DNA of 18,995 nt, taken from assembly GCA_020725315.1 (NCBI GenBank), contig DYFG01000019.1, forward strand, positions 1-18,995, given 5' to 3'. The stretch is from Nitrosotalea sp. GTDB lineage: Archaea; Halobacteriota; Syntropharchaeia; Alkanophagales; Methanospirareceae. The notes beneath the pieces were generated by a model, which did no database searches, was not told the origin of the DNA, and was given only the letters and a program-made list of their open reading frames with translations. Below are positions 1-6,637 of the stretch, one piece after another; position 1 is the first letter of the stretch, and every line of letters begins with the position of its first letter. The position numbers and the translations under genes are program-made.

Positions 1-19
1 TATTCTTTTCGGATTTTTG

Positions 20-256
20 CTAAAACGAAAAGTTTAAAAAAACCTGAATAGATACAAGTTTTTTAGTTTCTTCCTCTCGTATTCTTGAATCAAGATAAGT
101 TATTACACCTTTTGGAATGGCTCCAGCAGGACCTAAAAAAGTTATAAGGCCCTCTAATATGGCCTTACCAACGTCATACCCTTCTTTATCAAGAAAGTAT
201 TTTATCTTTTCAAAGAGGTTTTTTATATTTAAGTCAGATGCTTTGTCCCTCCTCAT
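20..256 (-). CDS. small protein of unknown function, coupled to the GAF gene
   Basis: A 78-residue protein that I do not recognise. The start at 256 is chosen because AAGGAGGGAC lies just upstream and because its ATG overlaps the TGA stop of the upstream GAF gene (ATGA), a sign of translational coupling. A longer reading from 313 would lie wholly inside the GAF gene. The N-terminal third is charged (LFEKIKYFLDKEG). The middle is hydrophobic with Gly/Pro (GLITFLGPAGAIPKGVITYL), and the tail is charged and then hydrophobic (VFLNFSF). The middle could be one membrane-associated helix pair or a helical core. Base composition is AT-rich like the GAF gene and unlike the genes to the right. It looks like a small partner or effector of the GAF protein; that is inference from coupling only. 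Confidence 0.6.
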   Translation of the reverse strand: MRRDKASDLNIKNLFEKIKYFLDKEGYDVGKAILEGLITFLGPAGAIPKGVITYLDSRIREEETKKLVSIQVFLNFSF

Positions 257-783
257 TTTTGTCCCTCCTTGTTTTGAGATTTCATAATAGTTCCTCCTAG
301 CTCTTCTAAGCAATTTAAGAGTTCAGATCCAAAAAGTTCTTCGTATGTTTGACCACGCTTCTGATCAGATTTTTCCAATTCTCCTTTGAGTTGGATTGCT
401 CCTACTATGGCGTTGGTCATAATCAGTAGAATTTCCTCATCATGGCCTGTAAAATAGTCTTCAGGAGGTTTTTTCCTTTTGTTTTCTACTCTTAAGGCGC
501 CCACAATTTCATCTTGTACCATCAAAGGTATACCTAAATATGAACGACATTCTTCTCTTTGCAAGTGTTCAGTCATTCCTGCCCAAATCTTTTCCTTAGT
601 TACAGGATCTTTACATTCCATAATTTCTTTTCGAGTTCTCAAATTCACTCTTCTTTTGTTTCTAAGAATTGAAGCTGTTATTCCTTTACCGTTTTTATAA
701 TATGTTATTCGTTGTGGAACAAGCGATTCTGCAAAACCGGCTCCTGCTCCCATTGTCATACTTTCTTTATCTTCGTTGACCAA
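253..783 (-). CDS. GAF-domain protein, C-terminal half (second GAF, frameshifted from the first)
   Basis: This frame encodes the second GAF domain of a tandem-GAF sensor. Visible GAF features are GAGAGFAESLV, NGKGITASILRNKRRVNL, an EECRSYLGIPLMVQDEIVGALRVENK core (in parts), and a helix EEILLIMTNAIVGAIQ. They match the first GAF block step for step (GAGFS, GKGITAWAAKTGQIVN, CDTLLIVPIKLNGDIRGILKVENK, EEEKILQTFADGIARAI). The frame stays open upstream to about 837. There it reads GSCSIFLVNEDKE, the exact counterpart of EACAIFLKEEKRE in the first GAF. The ATG at 783 is therefore just the first Met in a broken gene, not a natural start. GAF domains bind small ligands or mediate dimerisation; the ligand is unknown. 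It ends in an ATGA overlap with the small gene at 256. Confidence 0.7.
   Translation of the reverse strand: MVNEDKESMTMGAGAGFAESLVPQRITYYKNGKGITASILRNKRRVNLRTRKEIMECKDPVTKEKIWAGMTEHLQREECRSYLGIPLMVQDEIVGALRVENKRKKPPEDYFTGHDEEILLIMTNAIVGAIQLKGELEKSDQKRGQTYEELFGSELLNCLEELGGTIMKSQNKEGQK
262..269 (-). promoter_or_regulatory. Shine-Dalgarno site deciding the start at 256
   Basis: GGAGGG on the minus strand, a few bases ahead of the ATG at 256. It lies inside the last codons of the GAF reading frame and supports reinitiation after the ATGA stop-start overlap. Confidence 0.6.
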
Positions 784-1463
784 GAATATAGAGCAAGAAC
801 CTGCGGATAGAAGTTCTTGATTTTTTCGACTATCATCTTAAACAGGTCATCAAGATTAAACTTTTTTGCTAAGAGAGATGTAATACCTGCTAAAGCCATT
901 GCTATGTCTCTCGCTCTACTTATTCTCTCTTCAGTAAGTTTATCTATACCATTAATTGCACGGGCAATGCCATCAGCAAAGGTTTGAAGAATTTTCTCCT
1001 CTTCCTGAGTAAAAAAGGTTTCTGGATGATCCTTAGTTGGCGTTTTATTTTCTACTTTTAAAATACCCCGGATATCACCGTTAAGTTTAATAGGGACTAT
1101 CAGAAGAGTGTCACATTTTTTACCCTGTGCTTCTTGAAATTTACCCAAAAAATTTGCATGTTCATGTATCTCCTCTTTGCATTTACAATTAACTATTTGG
1201 CCTGTTTTAGCTGCCCATGCAGTAATTCCTTTTCCTTCAAGTTCATATCTTGCTGGTATTTTAATCAATACCGCAGAAAAACCAGCGCCAGCTCTTATAG
1301 TAATAGTTTCAGGAAAACCTTCTCTTTTTTCTTCTTTTAAAAATATAGCACATGCCTCAGAAGGAACCAGTTTTTGGCATATATTAACGATCTTATTACA
1401 AAGAGAACTGAGATCAAACTCTCCTATAAAATCTGCTATCATCGAATATTGTTCATTTGTCAT
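756..1463 (-). CDS. GAF-domain protein, N-terminal half (first GAF plus start of second)
   Basis: 235 residues: a complete GAF domain (about residues 15-155), a linker helix, and the opening helix of a second GAF (FNLDDLFKMIVEKIKNFYPQ). It then runs into an unrelated tail, VLALYSWSTKIKKV, and stops. The tail is the wrong frame. Restoring one base in the GG at 800-801 (GGG) gives FYPQGSCSIFLVNED and joins it to the frame that ends at 253, for a total of about 403 residues with two GAFs. There is no kinase, GGDEF or HTH domain, so the output partner is unknown. The start at 1463 follows GGGGGTGATACC, which contains the archaeal SD core GGTGAT. The start overlaps the stop of the truncated FBP aldolase/phosphatase. 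Composition is AT-rich, which suggests separate ancestry from the genes to the right. Confidence 0.72.
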   Translation of the reverse strand: MTNEQYSMIADFIGEFDLSSLCNKIVNICQKLVPSEACAIFLKEEKREGFPETITIRAGAGFSAVLIKIPARYELEGKGITAWAAKTGQIVNCKCKEEIHEHANFLGKFQEAQGKKCDTLLIVPIKLNGDIRGILKVENKTPTKDHPETFFTQEEEKILQTFADGIARAINGIDKLTEERISRARDIAMALAGITSLLAKKFNLDDLFKMIVEKIKNFYPQVLALYSWSTKIKKV

Positions 1464-1801
1464 GGTATCACCCCCATGCCCCGTATGTTCCCGCTGAACG
1501 CATCCACCAGCAGATCCTGTCCCGCACCGTGCAACTTGTGCTCCTTCGCTACCTTCGTCGCCTCTTCAAATGCGTTCCATGCCAATCCATGGATCTCTTC
1601 CGCATCCACTCCTTTCCGGTGACTCATCACCAGCTCCAAGTCGTCACCTGCATTCAAGACATGATAATCCACAAGCAGACCATCTTTTTTCGCCTTCTCC
1701 AACTGCTCACGTGCCTTCTCCTTGAGCTCGGGACGCACCGTCGAATGCCCTGGAAATCCTCCTACATCCGCTTTTATCAAACTTACGGTTATTTTCTCCA
1801 T
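1460..1801 (-). pseudogene. N-terminal fragment of fructose-1,6-bisphosphate aldolase/phosphatase
   Basis: The first ~110 residues match the archaeal bifunctional FBP aldolase/phosphatase, the gluconeogenic enzyme that joins DHAP and GAP and dephosphorylates FBP. Recognisable parts are EKITVSLIKADVGGFPGH (D12 and H19), NAGDDLEL (D53, D54), GAGQDLLVDAFSGNIRGMG (Q95). These correspond to N-terminal metal and phosphate ligands. The family is about 360-380 residues long. The Schiff-base Lys and the catalytic Tyr near residue 230, and the remaining Mg ligands, are absent. After GNIRGMG the frame reads only VIP and stops, at the start of the GAF gene. The fragment is intact up to the break, so loss looks recent or is an assembly join. 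It cannot be a working aldolase; a complete copy should exist elsewhere if the cell does gluconeogenesis. Confidence 0.85.
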
Positions 1802-1943
1802 CTTCTCTATCCCCTATTCTCCTTTACGTTAATATCATTCTTATAGTAATAAAAAGTATTCGTATTGCTTAATAATCCCCCAATTTCTGTTGGTGATTCT
1901 CAGCGTGCCAATTTCCCTTTTTGGGCGATTCAGAGCCGAAGCT

Positions 1944-2360
1944 TTACAGAACAGAAGAGAACATACGTTGTGCCTCTTCATCCCGGCGTTTATGTTCTCG
2001 CTTTAACGTCTCCCCACGCTTGAAACAGTGCTCTGCTTTCTCCTCATCCCCTATAATCTTGTATACCTGCCCGAGATTGTAGTAAGCCGATATCCCTTCA
2101 TCCATAAGATACTGCTTGAGGTTCAGTGCTGCGTTGAAGAATCCAATCGCCGCATCGTACTGCTCTAAGCTCGCGTAAGCGACACCACAATCATTACAAG
2201 CCTTTGCCAGCGTAGGAAGAGTTGGCTCTCCCTTTACGATCTCCTTGTAGATTTTTATTGCCTCCTCATATCGCTCTTCCGCAAGATGTTCCTCCGCGAG
2301 GATCAGTAAATCCTCAGCACTCTTTCCTTCTTTCTCCTCTGGCTCTCTTTCTTCCCCCAT
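1944..2360 (-). CDS. TPR-repeat protein
   Basis: 138 residues with about three tetratricopeptide repeats: roughly 14-47 (ILAEEHLAEERYEEAIKIYKE), 52-83 (CGVAYASLEQYDAAIGFFNAAL) and 90-123 (YYNLGQVYKIIGDEEKAEHCF). An acidic Glu-rich N-terminus precedes them. There is no signal peptide or membrane segment, so a cytosolic protein-protein adaptor is likely; the partner cannot be told. There is no clear Shine-Dalgarno. A TATA-like AAATATATAG at 2385-2394 lies about 29 bp ahead of the ATG, so the mRNA may be leaderless. It is followed after ~140 bp by the truncated FBP aldolase/phosphatase and is divergent from trkH. Confidence 0.8.
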   Translation of the reverse strand: MGEEREPEEKEGKSAEDLLILAEEHLAEERYEEAIKIYKEIVKGEPTLPTLAKACNDCGVAYASLEQYDAAIGFFNAALNLKQYLMDEGISAYYNLGQVYKIIGDEEKAEHCFKRGETLKREHKRRDEEAQRMFSSVL

Positions 2361-2501
2361 AACACTTTATTATAACCTGTTGCACTATATATTTACAACT
2401 TTTGAATTAGTACGAGCGCTTGCTGGCACTTTCAAGCGATCCACGTTTTAATAATAAAATCTTTGTACCATTTCCTATCAAAGAGTAAGGTGCATTAAAA
2501 A

Positions 2502-2520
2502 GTTATATAATTTATATAAC
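2502..2520. promoter_or_regulatory. palindromic TATA-like element between TPR gene and trkH
   Basis: GTTATATAA-t-TTATATAAC is a perfect 9-bp inverted repeat around one base. It contains a TATA-box-like core readable on both strands. On the plus strand it lies about 90-105 bp before the trkH start, giving a leader of about 65-70 nt if transcription starts ~25 bp downstream. It could be the trkH promoter, a bidirectional promoter, or a dimeric operator. Confidence 0.4.
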
Positions 2521-2606
2521 GGTGGAATATTATGATTTCATTTATTTACAAAACGAGGACAAGACTAAAATAAAGGGGGAGAAAAAGAGAATTTAAGGCT
2601 TACGTT

Positions 2607-4088
2607 TTGTCATGCGGAGCTGATGAGAAAGTGTTTTCAAATCTAAAGACCGTGCTTAAAGACCTTGGCAGTATCTTGGTTATTCTTGGATTACTGATGT
2701 TAGTGCTGATGATCGTCTCTTACCTTTTTAATGAGTTTGAGGTGCTGAAAATATTATTTTTCACCGCTCTTCTTACCCTTTGTCTCGGCTTATCGCTTAG
2801 ATATTCGTGCAGGAACGCAAAAGAGCCTGAGTTGAAACATGCAATGATTACTGCAGCGTCGGCATGGTTGGTTGTCCCTGCGATCAGCTCGCTTTTCTTT
2901 ATCTTTATAGAGGGAATGCATCCCTTAGATTCTCTTTTTGAAGCGATGTCTGGCTGGACAGGAACAGGATTGACGATGGTCGCGCATCCTTCCTCGCTTA
3001 CCTTCACCATGCAGTTCTGGAGAAGCTTGATGCAGTGGGTGGGAGGCATCGGTGTGATTGTGCTGATGGTATCCATCCTGGCGCGCCCGGGGACCGGGTC
3101 CTTCATGATGTATAAAGCGGAGACGAGGGAGGAGAAAATACGCCCAAGCGTTATATCCACCGTGCGAATAATATGGTGGATTTACCTTTTGCTCACTTCT
3201 ATCGGCATCATTTTATTTTATTTTGCCGGGATGGCCCTTTGGGAGGCGATAAACCATGCAATGACCGTAATAGGAACGGGTGGATTTAGCATAACCGAGA
3301 ACAGCATGGCATTCTATAACAATCCCTGGATCGAATTGGCAATCATGCCCATGATGATTCTCGGCGCCATCCCCTTTTTAATCCATTACAAGGTGTTAAC
3401 AGGGCACTTCAGAGCGTTTTTAAAAGATATGCAATGCAGAGCGCTTTTTGTTATCCTCCTCTTATTGCTCATTCCTCTCTCTGTTGAGAACTATTTCTCC
3501 CTCTCCGGGAATATTTTGAGGTCTCTCCGGTTCTCTTCTTTTCAACTCATCTCGGGACTCACCTGCACGGGCTTTCAGACCTATGATGTACATCTATGGT
3601 CAGGAACAGCGCTCGGTATGGTATCTATCGCGATGCTCATTGGAGGTGGGGCAGGCTCTACGGCTGGCGGTATAAAGCTAATAAGAGCAGTACTCGTGTG
3701 GAAAGGAATGAGTTGGTCATTAACAAAGTCTCTCTTGCCAAAAAGAGCGATCAAGCCATTTAGATTTTGGGATAGGTTGTTGGATGAAGAAGAAACGAAT
3801 AGGATTGTATCAGAAGCGAATTTGATTATTATTCTGTGGCTTGTATTCTTGTTTCTGGGAGTGGGGGTATTGTCGCATGTCGTGGTACCGAGCCACACGC
3901 TGAGTGAGATTATATTTGAGGTTGCATCGGCACAGGGGAATGTAGGGTTGTCCGTAGGCATTACCGGTGCGGGGATGTCATATATTGGGAAAGTAATGCT
4001 GATATTAAACATGTGGATAGGTCGTTTGGAGATAATCCCCGTTTTGATGCTTTTTCGTGCTTTTGTTAAAGGGCTTGAGCCGATATAG
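2607..4088 (+). CDS. trkH: Trk-type potassium uptake transporter, membrane subunit TrkH
   Basis: Integral membrane K+ transporter of the TrkH/TrkG/KtrB superfamily, 493 residues, full length. The four pore-loop filter segments are visible: SGWTGTGLT (~115-123), VIGTGGFS (~221-228), SGLTCTGFQ (~316-324) and SAQGNVGLSVG (~441-451). Family hallmarks GGGAGSTAGGIKLIR (~346-360) and MWIGRLEIIPVL (~469-480) are also present. Many hydrophobic helices run throughout. The start is uncertain: TTG at 2607 lacks a close SD, while GTG at 2631 follows GGAG at a usable distance and would give the shorter N-terminus typical of the family. No upstream ATG is available before the in-frame TAA at 2571. TrkH normally needs a cytosolic TrkA NAD-binding regulator, and none is encoded here. 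It is the only plus-strand gene in the window. Confidence 0.93.
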   Translation: MSCGADEKVFSNLKTVLKDLGSILVILGLLMLVLMIVSYLFNEFEVLKILFFTALLTLCLGLSLRYSCRNAKEPELKHAMITAASAWLVVPAISSLFFIFIEGMHPLDSLFEAMSGWTGTGLTMVAHPSSLTFTMQFWRSLMQWVGGIGVIVLMVSILARPGTGSFMMYKAETREEKIRPSVISTVRIIWWIYLLLTSIGIILFYFAGMALWEAINHAMTVIGTGGFSITENSMAFYNNPWIELAIMPMMILGAIPFLIHYKVLTGHFRAFLKDMQCRALFVILLLLLIPLSVENYFSLSGNILRSLRFSSFQLISGLTCTGFQTYDVHLWSGTALGMVSIAMLIGGGAGSTAGGIKLIRAVLVWKGMSWSLTKSLLPKRAIKPFRFWDRLLDEEETNRIVSEANLIIILWLVFLFLGVGVLSHVVVPSHTLSEIIFEVASAQGNVGLSVGITGAGMSYIGKVMLILNMWIGRLEIIPVLMLFRAFVKGLEPI

Positions 4089-4089
4089 T

Positions 4090-4200
4090 CAGTGGCCAAG
4101 TAGTCAATAGGGATTAGGGGTTAGAAATTGGATAACTATGCCCTATTGGCTATTCCCTATTCTCCCATTCCCATTTGTGATTTGGTGCTTGTGATTTGGA
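4090..4200. repeat. repeat-like noncoding stretch after trkH
   Basis: No gene is visible between trkH and the SRP RNA. The stretch has short repeated phrases: TAGTCAATAG at 4101-4110, AATAGGG at 4106-4112 with its inverse CCCTATT at 4141-4147 and 4155-4161, and a 10-bp direct repeat TGTGATTTGG at 4176-4185 and 4190-4199. The TAGTCAATAG and CAGTGGC words recur just after the stop of the ADH synthase gene near 12451-12473. This looks like a dispersed intergenic repeat rather than a transposon: no inverted-terminal-repeat/ORF structure is present. Confidence 0.45.
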
Positions 4201-4209
4201 ATTTTTCCA

Positions 4210-4525
4210 TGTGCGGGCACGCTCTCGGTCGACACCTTCGCTCTCAATCAGACCCTCAAAGTCTTTCTCGGCACCGCTTCCCTCCGAGCGCCAACGTCCA
4301 CAGTGAGTCTGCTCCCTTCCGGGCCTGAACCAGTATCCGTGGCGAAGGCATGGCAGCAAGCTCTCCAGCCAACCATCATACCACCGTCAACCCCGCAGGA
4401 CGGTGCGTCTTCGTCTAACCTTGAGCTGAAGTTGAGGGCTACAGGGCCTTCCTCGAGCTTCGCCTCTCGCATATCGGCGATTTCGAGTTGCAGAGGACGC
4501 CGAACCCCCCAGGCTAGCCCGCACA
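4210..4525 (-). ncRNA. ffs: archaeal signal recognition particle RNA (7S RNA)
   Basis: RNA component of SRP, which binds SRP54/SRP19 and targets secretory and membrane proteins. Three independent signatures appear on the minus strand. The helix 8 core CAGGCCCGGAAGGGAGCAG (4309-4327) has the GGAA tetraloop and the asymmetric loop bound by SRP54. The Alu-domain segment GGGGGGTTCGGCGTCC (4495-4510) is followed by CGCCGATATGCG (4468-4479), typical of archaeal 7S RNA. The ends pair perfectly: TGTGCGGGC at the 5' end (4525-4517) with GCCCGCACA at the 3' end (4218-4210), forming helix 1. The length of about 316 nt fits archaeal SRP RNAs. A TATA box lies ~25 bp upstream of the inferred 5' end. Exact ends may be off by a few bases. 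Open reading frames across this stretch are shadows. Confidence 0.95.
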
Positions 4526-4543
4526 AATTTATGTTGGTGTTAG

Positions 4544-4556
4544 CTATAAATAAAAC
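4544..4556 (-). promoter_or_regulatory. TATA box of the SRP RNA gene
   Basis: GTTTTATTTATAG on the minus strand, preceded by a purine-rich BRE-like CGAAA. Its centre is about 25 bp from the predicted RNA 5' end at 4525, the standard archaeal TATA-to-start distance. Confidence 0.7.
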
Positions 4557-4605
4557 TTTCGAAAGACCCTGCCAGAGTCAAAGTAGCATATCTAAAAAGG
4601 GCTAT

Positions 4606-5035
4606 TCACGAATACGAATATTTCCAGATCTCACCTTCCCTGGTTTCCATGCCTATCTCAACATCTTTCCGCACAGGTATCGCTGTAGGAACCCGAGCAA
4701 AAGCCAAAACCTGTGCATAAACACTGATAGTAGCCTCTGAAATCCTATCCCAGTTTAATGAAAGAGCTTTTTGAAATCCTTTTTCTACCCAATAGCTCAG
4801 AAAGCCCCCCAACATCTGATGCCACCACCGGAGTCCTGGCAGCCATCGCCTCCAATGCGACAATTCCAAATGGCTCGTAGAGGGAGGGGAGAACAACCAC
4901 ATCAGCAGCTTTTAATAAATAAGATCATATTTGAACGTTTCGAACCACAAAATTGCTCTTTTATCGCATTAGCGCCTTTGACAGCTCATAGACGTGCTCC
5001 GCAAGTTTTCCAATCTTAGATTTATTAACCAGCAT
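4606..5035 (-). pseudogene. decayed glycosyltransferase (GT4/GT5, glycogen-synthase-like)
   Basis: Three broken pieces of one gene. The N-terminal piece from ATG at 5035 reads MLVNKSKIGKLAEHVYELSKALMR and stops at 4961; GLAEHVYELSKAL is the sugar-nucleotide-binding start of GT-B glycosyltransferases. The middle piece, open from about 4924, reads KAADVVVLPSLYEPFG followed by IVALEAMAARTPVVASDVGG, the classic GT4/GT5 C-domain motif with its EPFG..ALEAMA nucleotide-sugar site, and stops at 4745. The last piece, in another frame, contains NWDRISEATISVYAQVLAF, the usual C-terminal helix, and ends at 4606. Several hundred bases encoding the centre of the protein are missing and at least one frame change is present. 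No product is possible. Position directly after GH57 suggests it was the synthase of this glycogen cluster. Confidence 0.85.
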
Positions 5036-5081
5036 CTATAAAATAAATAAGTTTGTTCTGTATACTTATAGTGTAGCAGTC

Positions 5082-6581
5082 TCATCCCTTACAAAGAATC
5101 TCAGATATCCGCTCTCGTAATTCATCTCCATCGTATTTCTGCTTCTTCATGCTTACACTTAAATTTCGTACCTCCTTCGCAATCCCCTCTTCCCCCACAC
5201 TTTCCCTTAGCCAGAGCTCGAAATCCCCCCGCTCTAAATATTCTTTTATCTTCGCTTCTGCTTCCGCTCCCGATATCCTCTTTATATACTCGCACAATCC
5301 CTTTAAACTCCACACCTTCTCCCCATCGCGAAAAACGAAAGGATATTCCGCCTTTTTAATCGTGGCTCTTAAGCGGACATCGAGATCGTGAATGACGGAG
5401 AATAACGTGACAAAAGCATCGTAGGGCTTTGCAAAATGAGAGAAATAACTATGTACGTCACCTGATGCACCACCTATCGTGAACATATAATAAAGATGGT
5501 CGCTTATGCCGAGGTATCGCCATATTTTCAGCAGTTCTTCATCCTTTGACTCTTTTACGTACGGTTCAAGCCATCTCAGATACTCATAACATGCCCACTG
5601 CATGGTATTTCCAATGAAGCACGATGTGTCTTTCTCCACATCAGCCCAGGACGTCGTCTCCAAGTTCCTCACATCTATTACCCCTATCGGCTTATACCTC
5701 TCTACCATCTCGGAAGGGGTTAAAAATTCCATTTCATAGCTCAATACCTGCCGGGGAAGATCATGGAGAAACTCAAATATTCCGGTATCTTCCCAATGAT
5801 GCTCTCCAAACGTTTCGTAATCCAAAAAGATGGTTATACATTGCCCCGGTGTTGCATTGAGCCAAGATGCGTATTTAGAGGCACTCAACGGATACTCGTT
5901 CCAGCTCTTCAGAGAAAATCGAAACCCTACGTCGTCTGTTAAATGGTAATCCCGAAGAAGCACTTTTAGTTTCTTGCAGCCTATGGGCTCATAGACGTAG
6001 TTTGGTGACCGCCCGTTCAATACCCGCTCCACGCCCTCGGCAAAGATCCCGCGATAACCCATCCTCTCCGTTAGCCTCGCTACACGGTTGTTGTACAGCA
6101 GTTCGGTGTTCTCAAAAAAGGTGGGTTTGTATCCCATCAAATCTCGCATTGAGTCTCGATGCATTCGCACTTGCTCGATAAATTCCTCTTCTTCTTCATA
6201 AAGACCTACGAGCGAATGGTAATACGTTTGATCAAGGAACTCCACTTTTCTACTCGCCGCGAGCTGCCGGAAATCTTCCAATATCTCCTTACCGAACCGG
6301 TATCTCTCACATTGCTCTACAAACACACCAGAGATGCTATATGTGACTTTAAACTCGTTGTATTCGTCTATCAACCTCAATATCAGCTCGTTGGTAGGGC
6401 AATAGCATTTTCTCGCTACTTTCTCAAACACTTCCCTGTTTCTTTCTTCGAAGAGGTAATAATCGAAGAGGTCTCCTCCTTTCACGCTTCTCTTGAACAT
6501 TTGTTTAGTCCAGAAGAAGTCATTTCTTAGCCTGAACGGCTGATGAACCTCAAAAGCAAGGCAGATGCTCTTCTTTACCAT
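5082..6581 (-). CDS. GH57 alpha-amylase-type glycoside hydrolase
   Basis: 499-residue retaining alpha-glucan hydrolase or transferase of family GH57, close in motif pattern to the methanogen-type alpha-amylases. All five conserved regions are visible: HQPFR (13-17), EFLDQTYYHSL (114-124), FFENTELLYNN (155-165) with probable nucleophile E160, IFLDYETFGEHHW (251-263) with probable acid/base D254, and ISDHLYYM (359-366). The nucleophile-to-acid spacing (94) fits the family. The block SWADVEKDTS..IGNTMQ is also typical. No signal peptide, so the substrate is an intracellular alpha-glucan. The start at 6581 follows GAGGAG; the gene lies 56 bp after the debranching gene, in the same direction, and 46 bp before the dead glycosyltransferase. 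Alpha-amylase versus 4-alpha-glucanotransferase cannot be settled from sequence alone. Confidence 0.92.
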   Translation of the reverse strand: MVKKSICLAFEVHQPFRLRNDFFWTKQMFKRSVKGGDLFDYYLFEERNREVFEKVARKCYCPTNELILRLIDEYNEFKVTYSISGVFVEQCERYRFGKEILEDFRQLAASRKVEFLDQTYYHSLVGLYEEEEEFIEQVRMHRDSMRDLMGYKPTFFENTELLYNNRVARLTERMGYRGIFAEGVERVLNGRSPNYVYEPIGCKKLKVLLRDYHLTDDVGFRFSLKSWNEYPLSASKYASWLNATPGQCITIFLDYETFGEHHWEDTGIFEFLHDLPRQVLSYEMEFLTPSEMVERYKPIGVIDVRNLETTSWADVEKDTSCFIGNTMQWACYEYLRWLEPYVKESKDEELLKIWRYLGISDHLYYMFTIGGASGDVHSYFSHFAKPYDAFVTLFSVIHDLDVRLRATIKKAEYPFVFRDGEKVWSLKGLCEYIKRISGAEAEAKIKEYLERGDFELWLRESVGEEGIAKEVRNLSVSMKKQKYDGDELRERISEILCKG

Positions 6582-6637
6582 TTCCGTTACTTCTCCTCAC
6601 ACTCCACTTCCCTTATCCCCTCCTCTAATTTTAGATT

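Noticed and set aside
1457..1846. 129-residue plus-strand reading frame
   Set aside because: Antisense to the FBP aldolase/phosphatase fragment; sequence has no family resemblance.
2417..2438. CGCTTG...CAAGCG hairpin in the TPR-trkH gap
   Set aside because: Six pairs with a 10-nt loop and no T-run; too weak to call a terminator or operator.
2532..2573. 13-codon frame MISFIYKTRTRLK before trkH, preceded by GGTGG
   Set aside because: Could be a leader peptide, but the expected transcription start is close to or past its ATG, and so short a frame is common by chance.
4303..4740. 145-residue plus-strand reading frame
   Set aside because: It runs antisense over the SRP RNA and into the glycosyltransferase pseudogene; no protein-like motif and no ribosome site.
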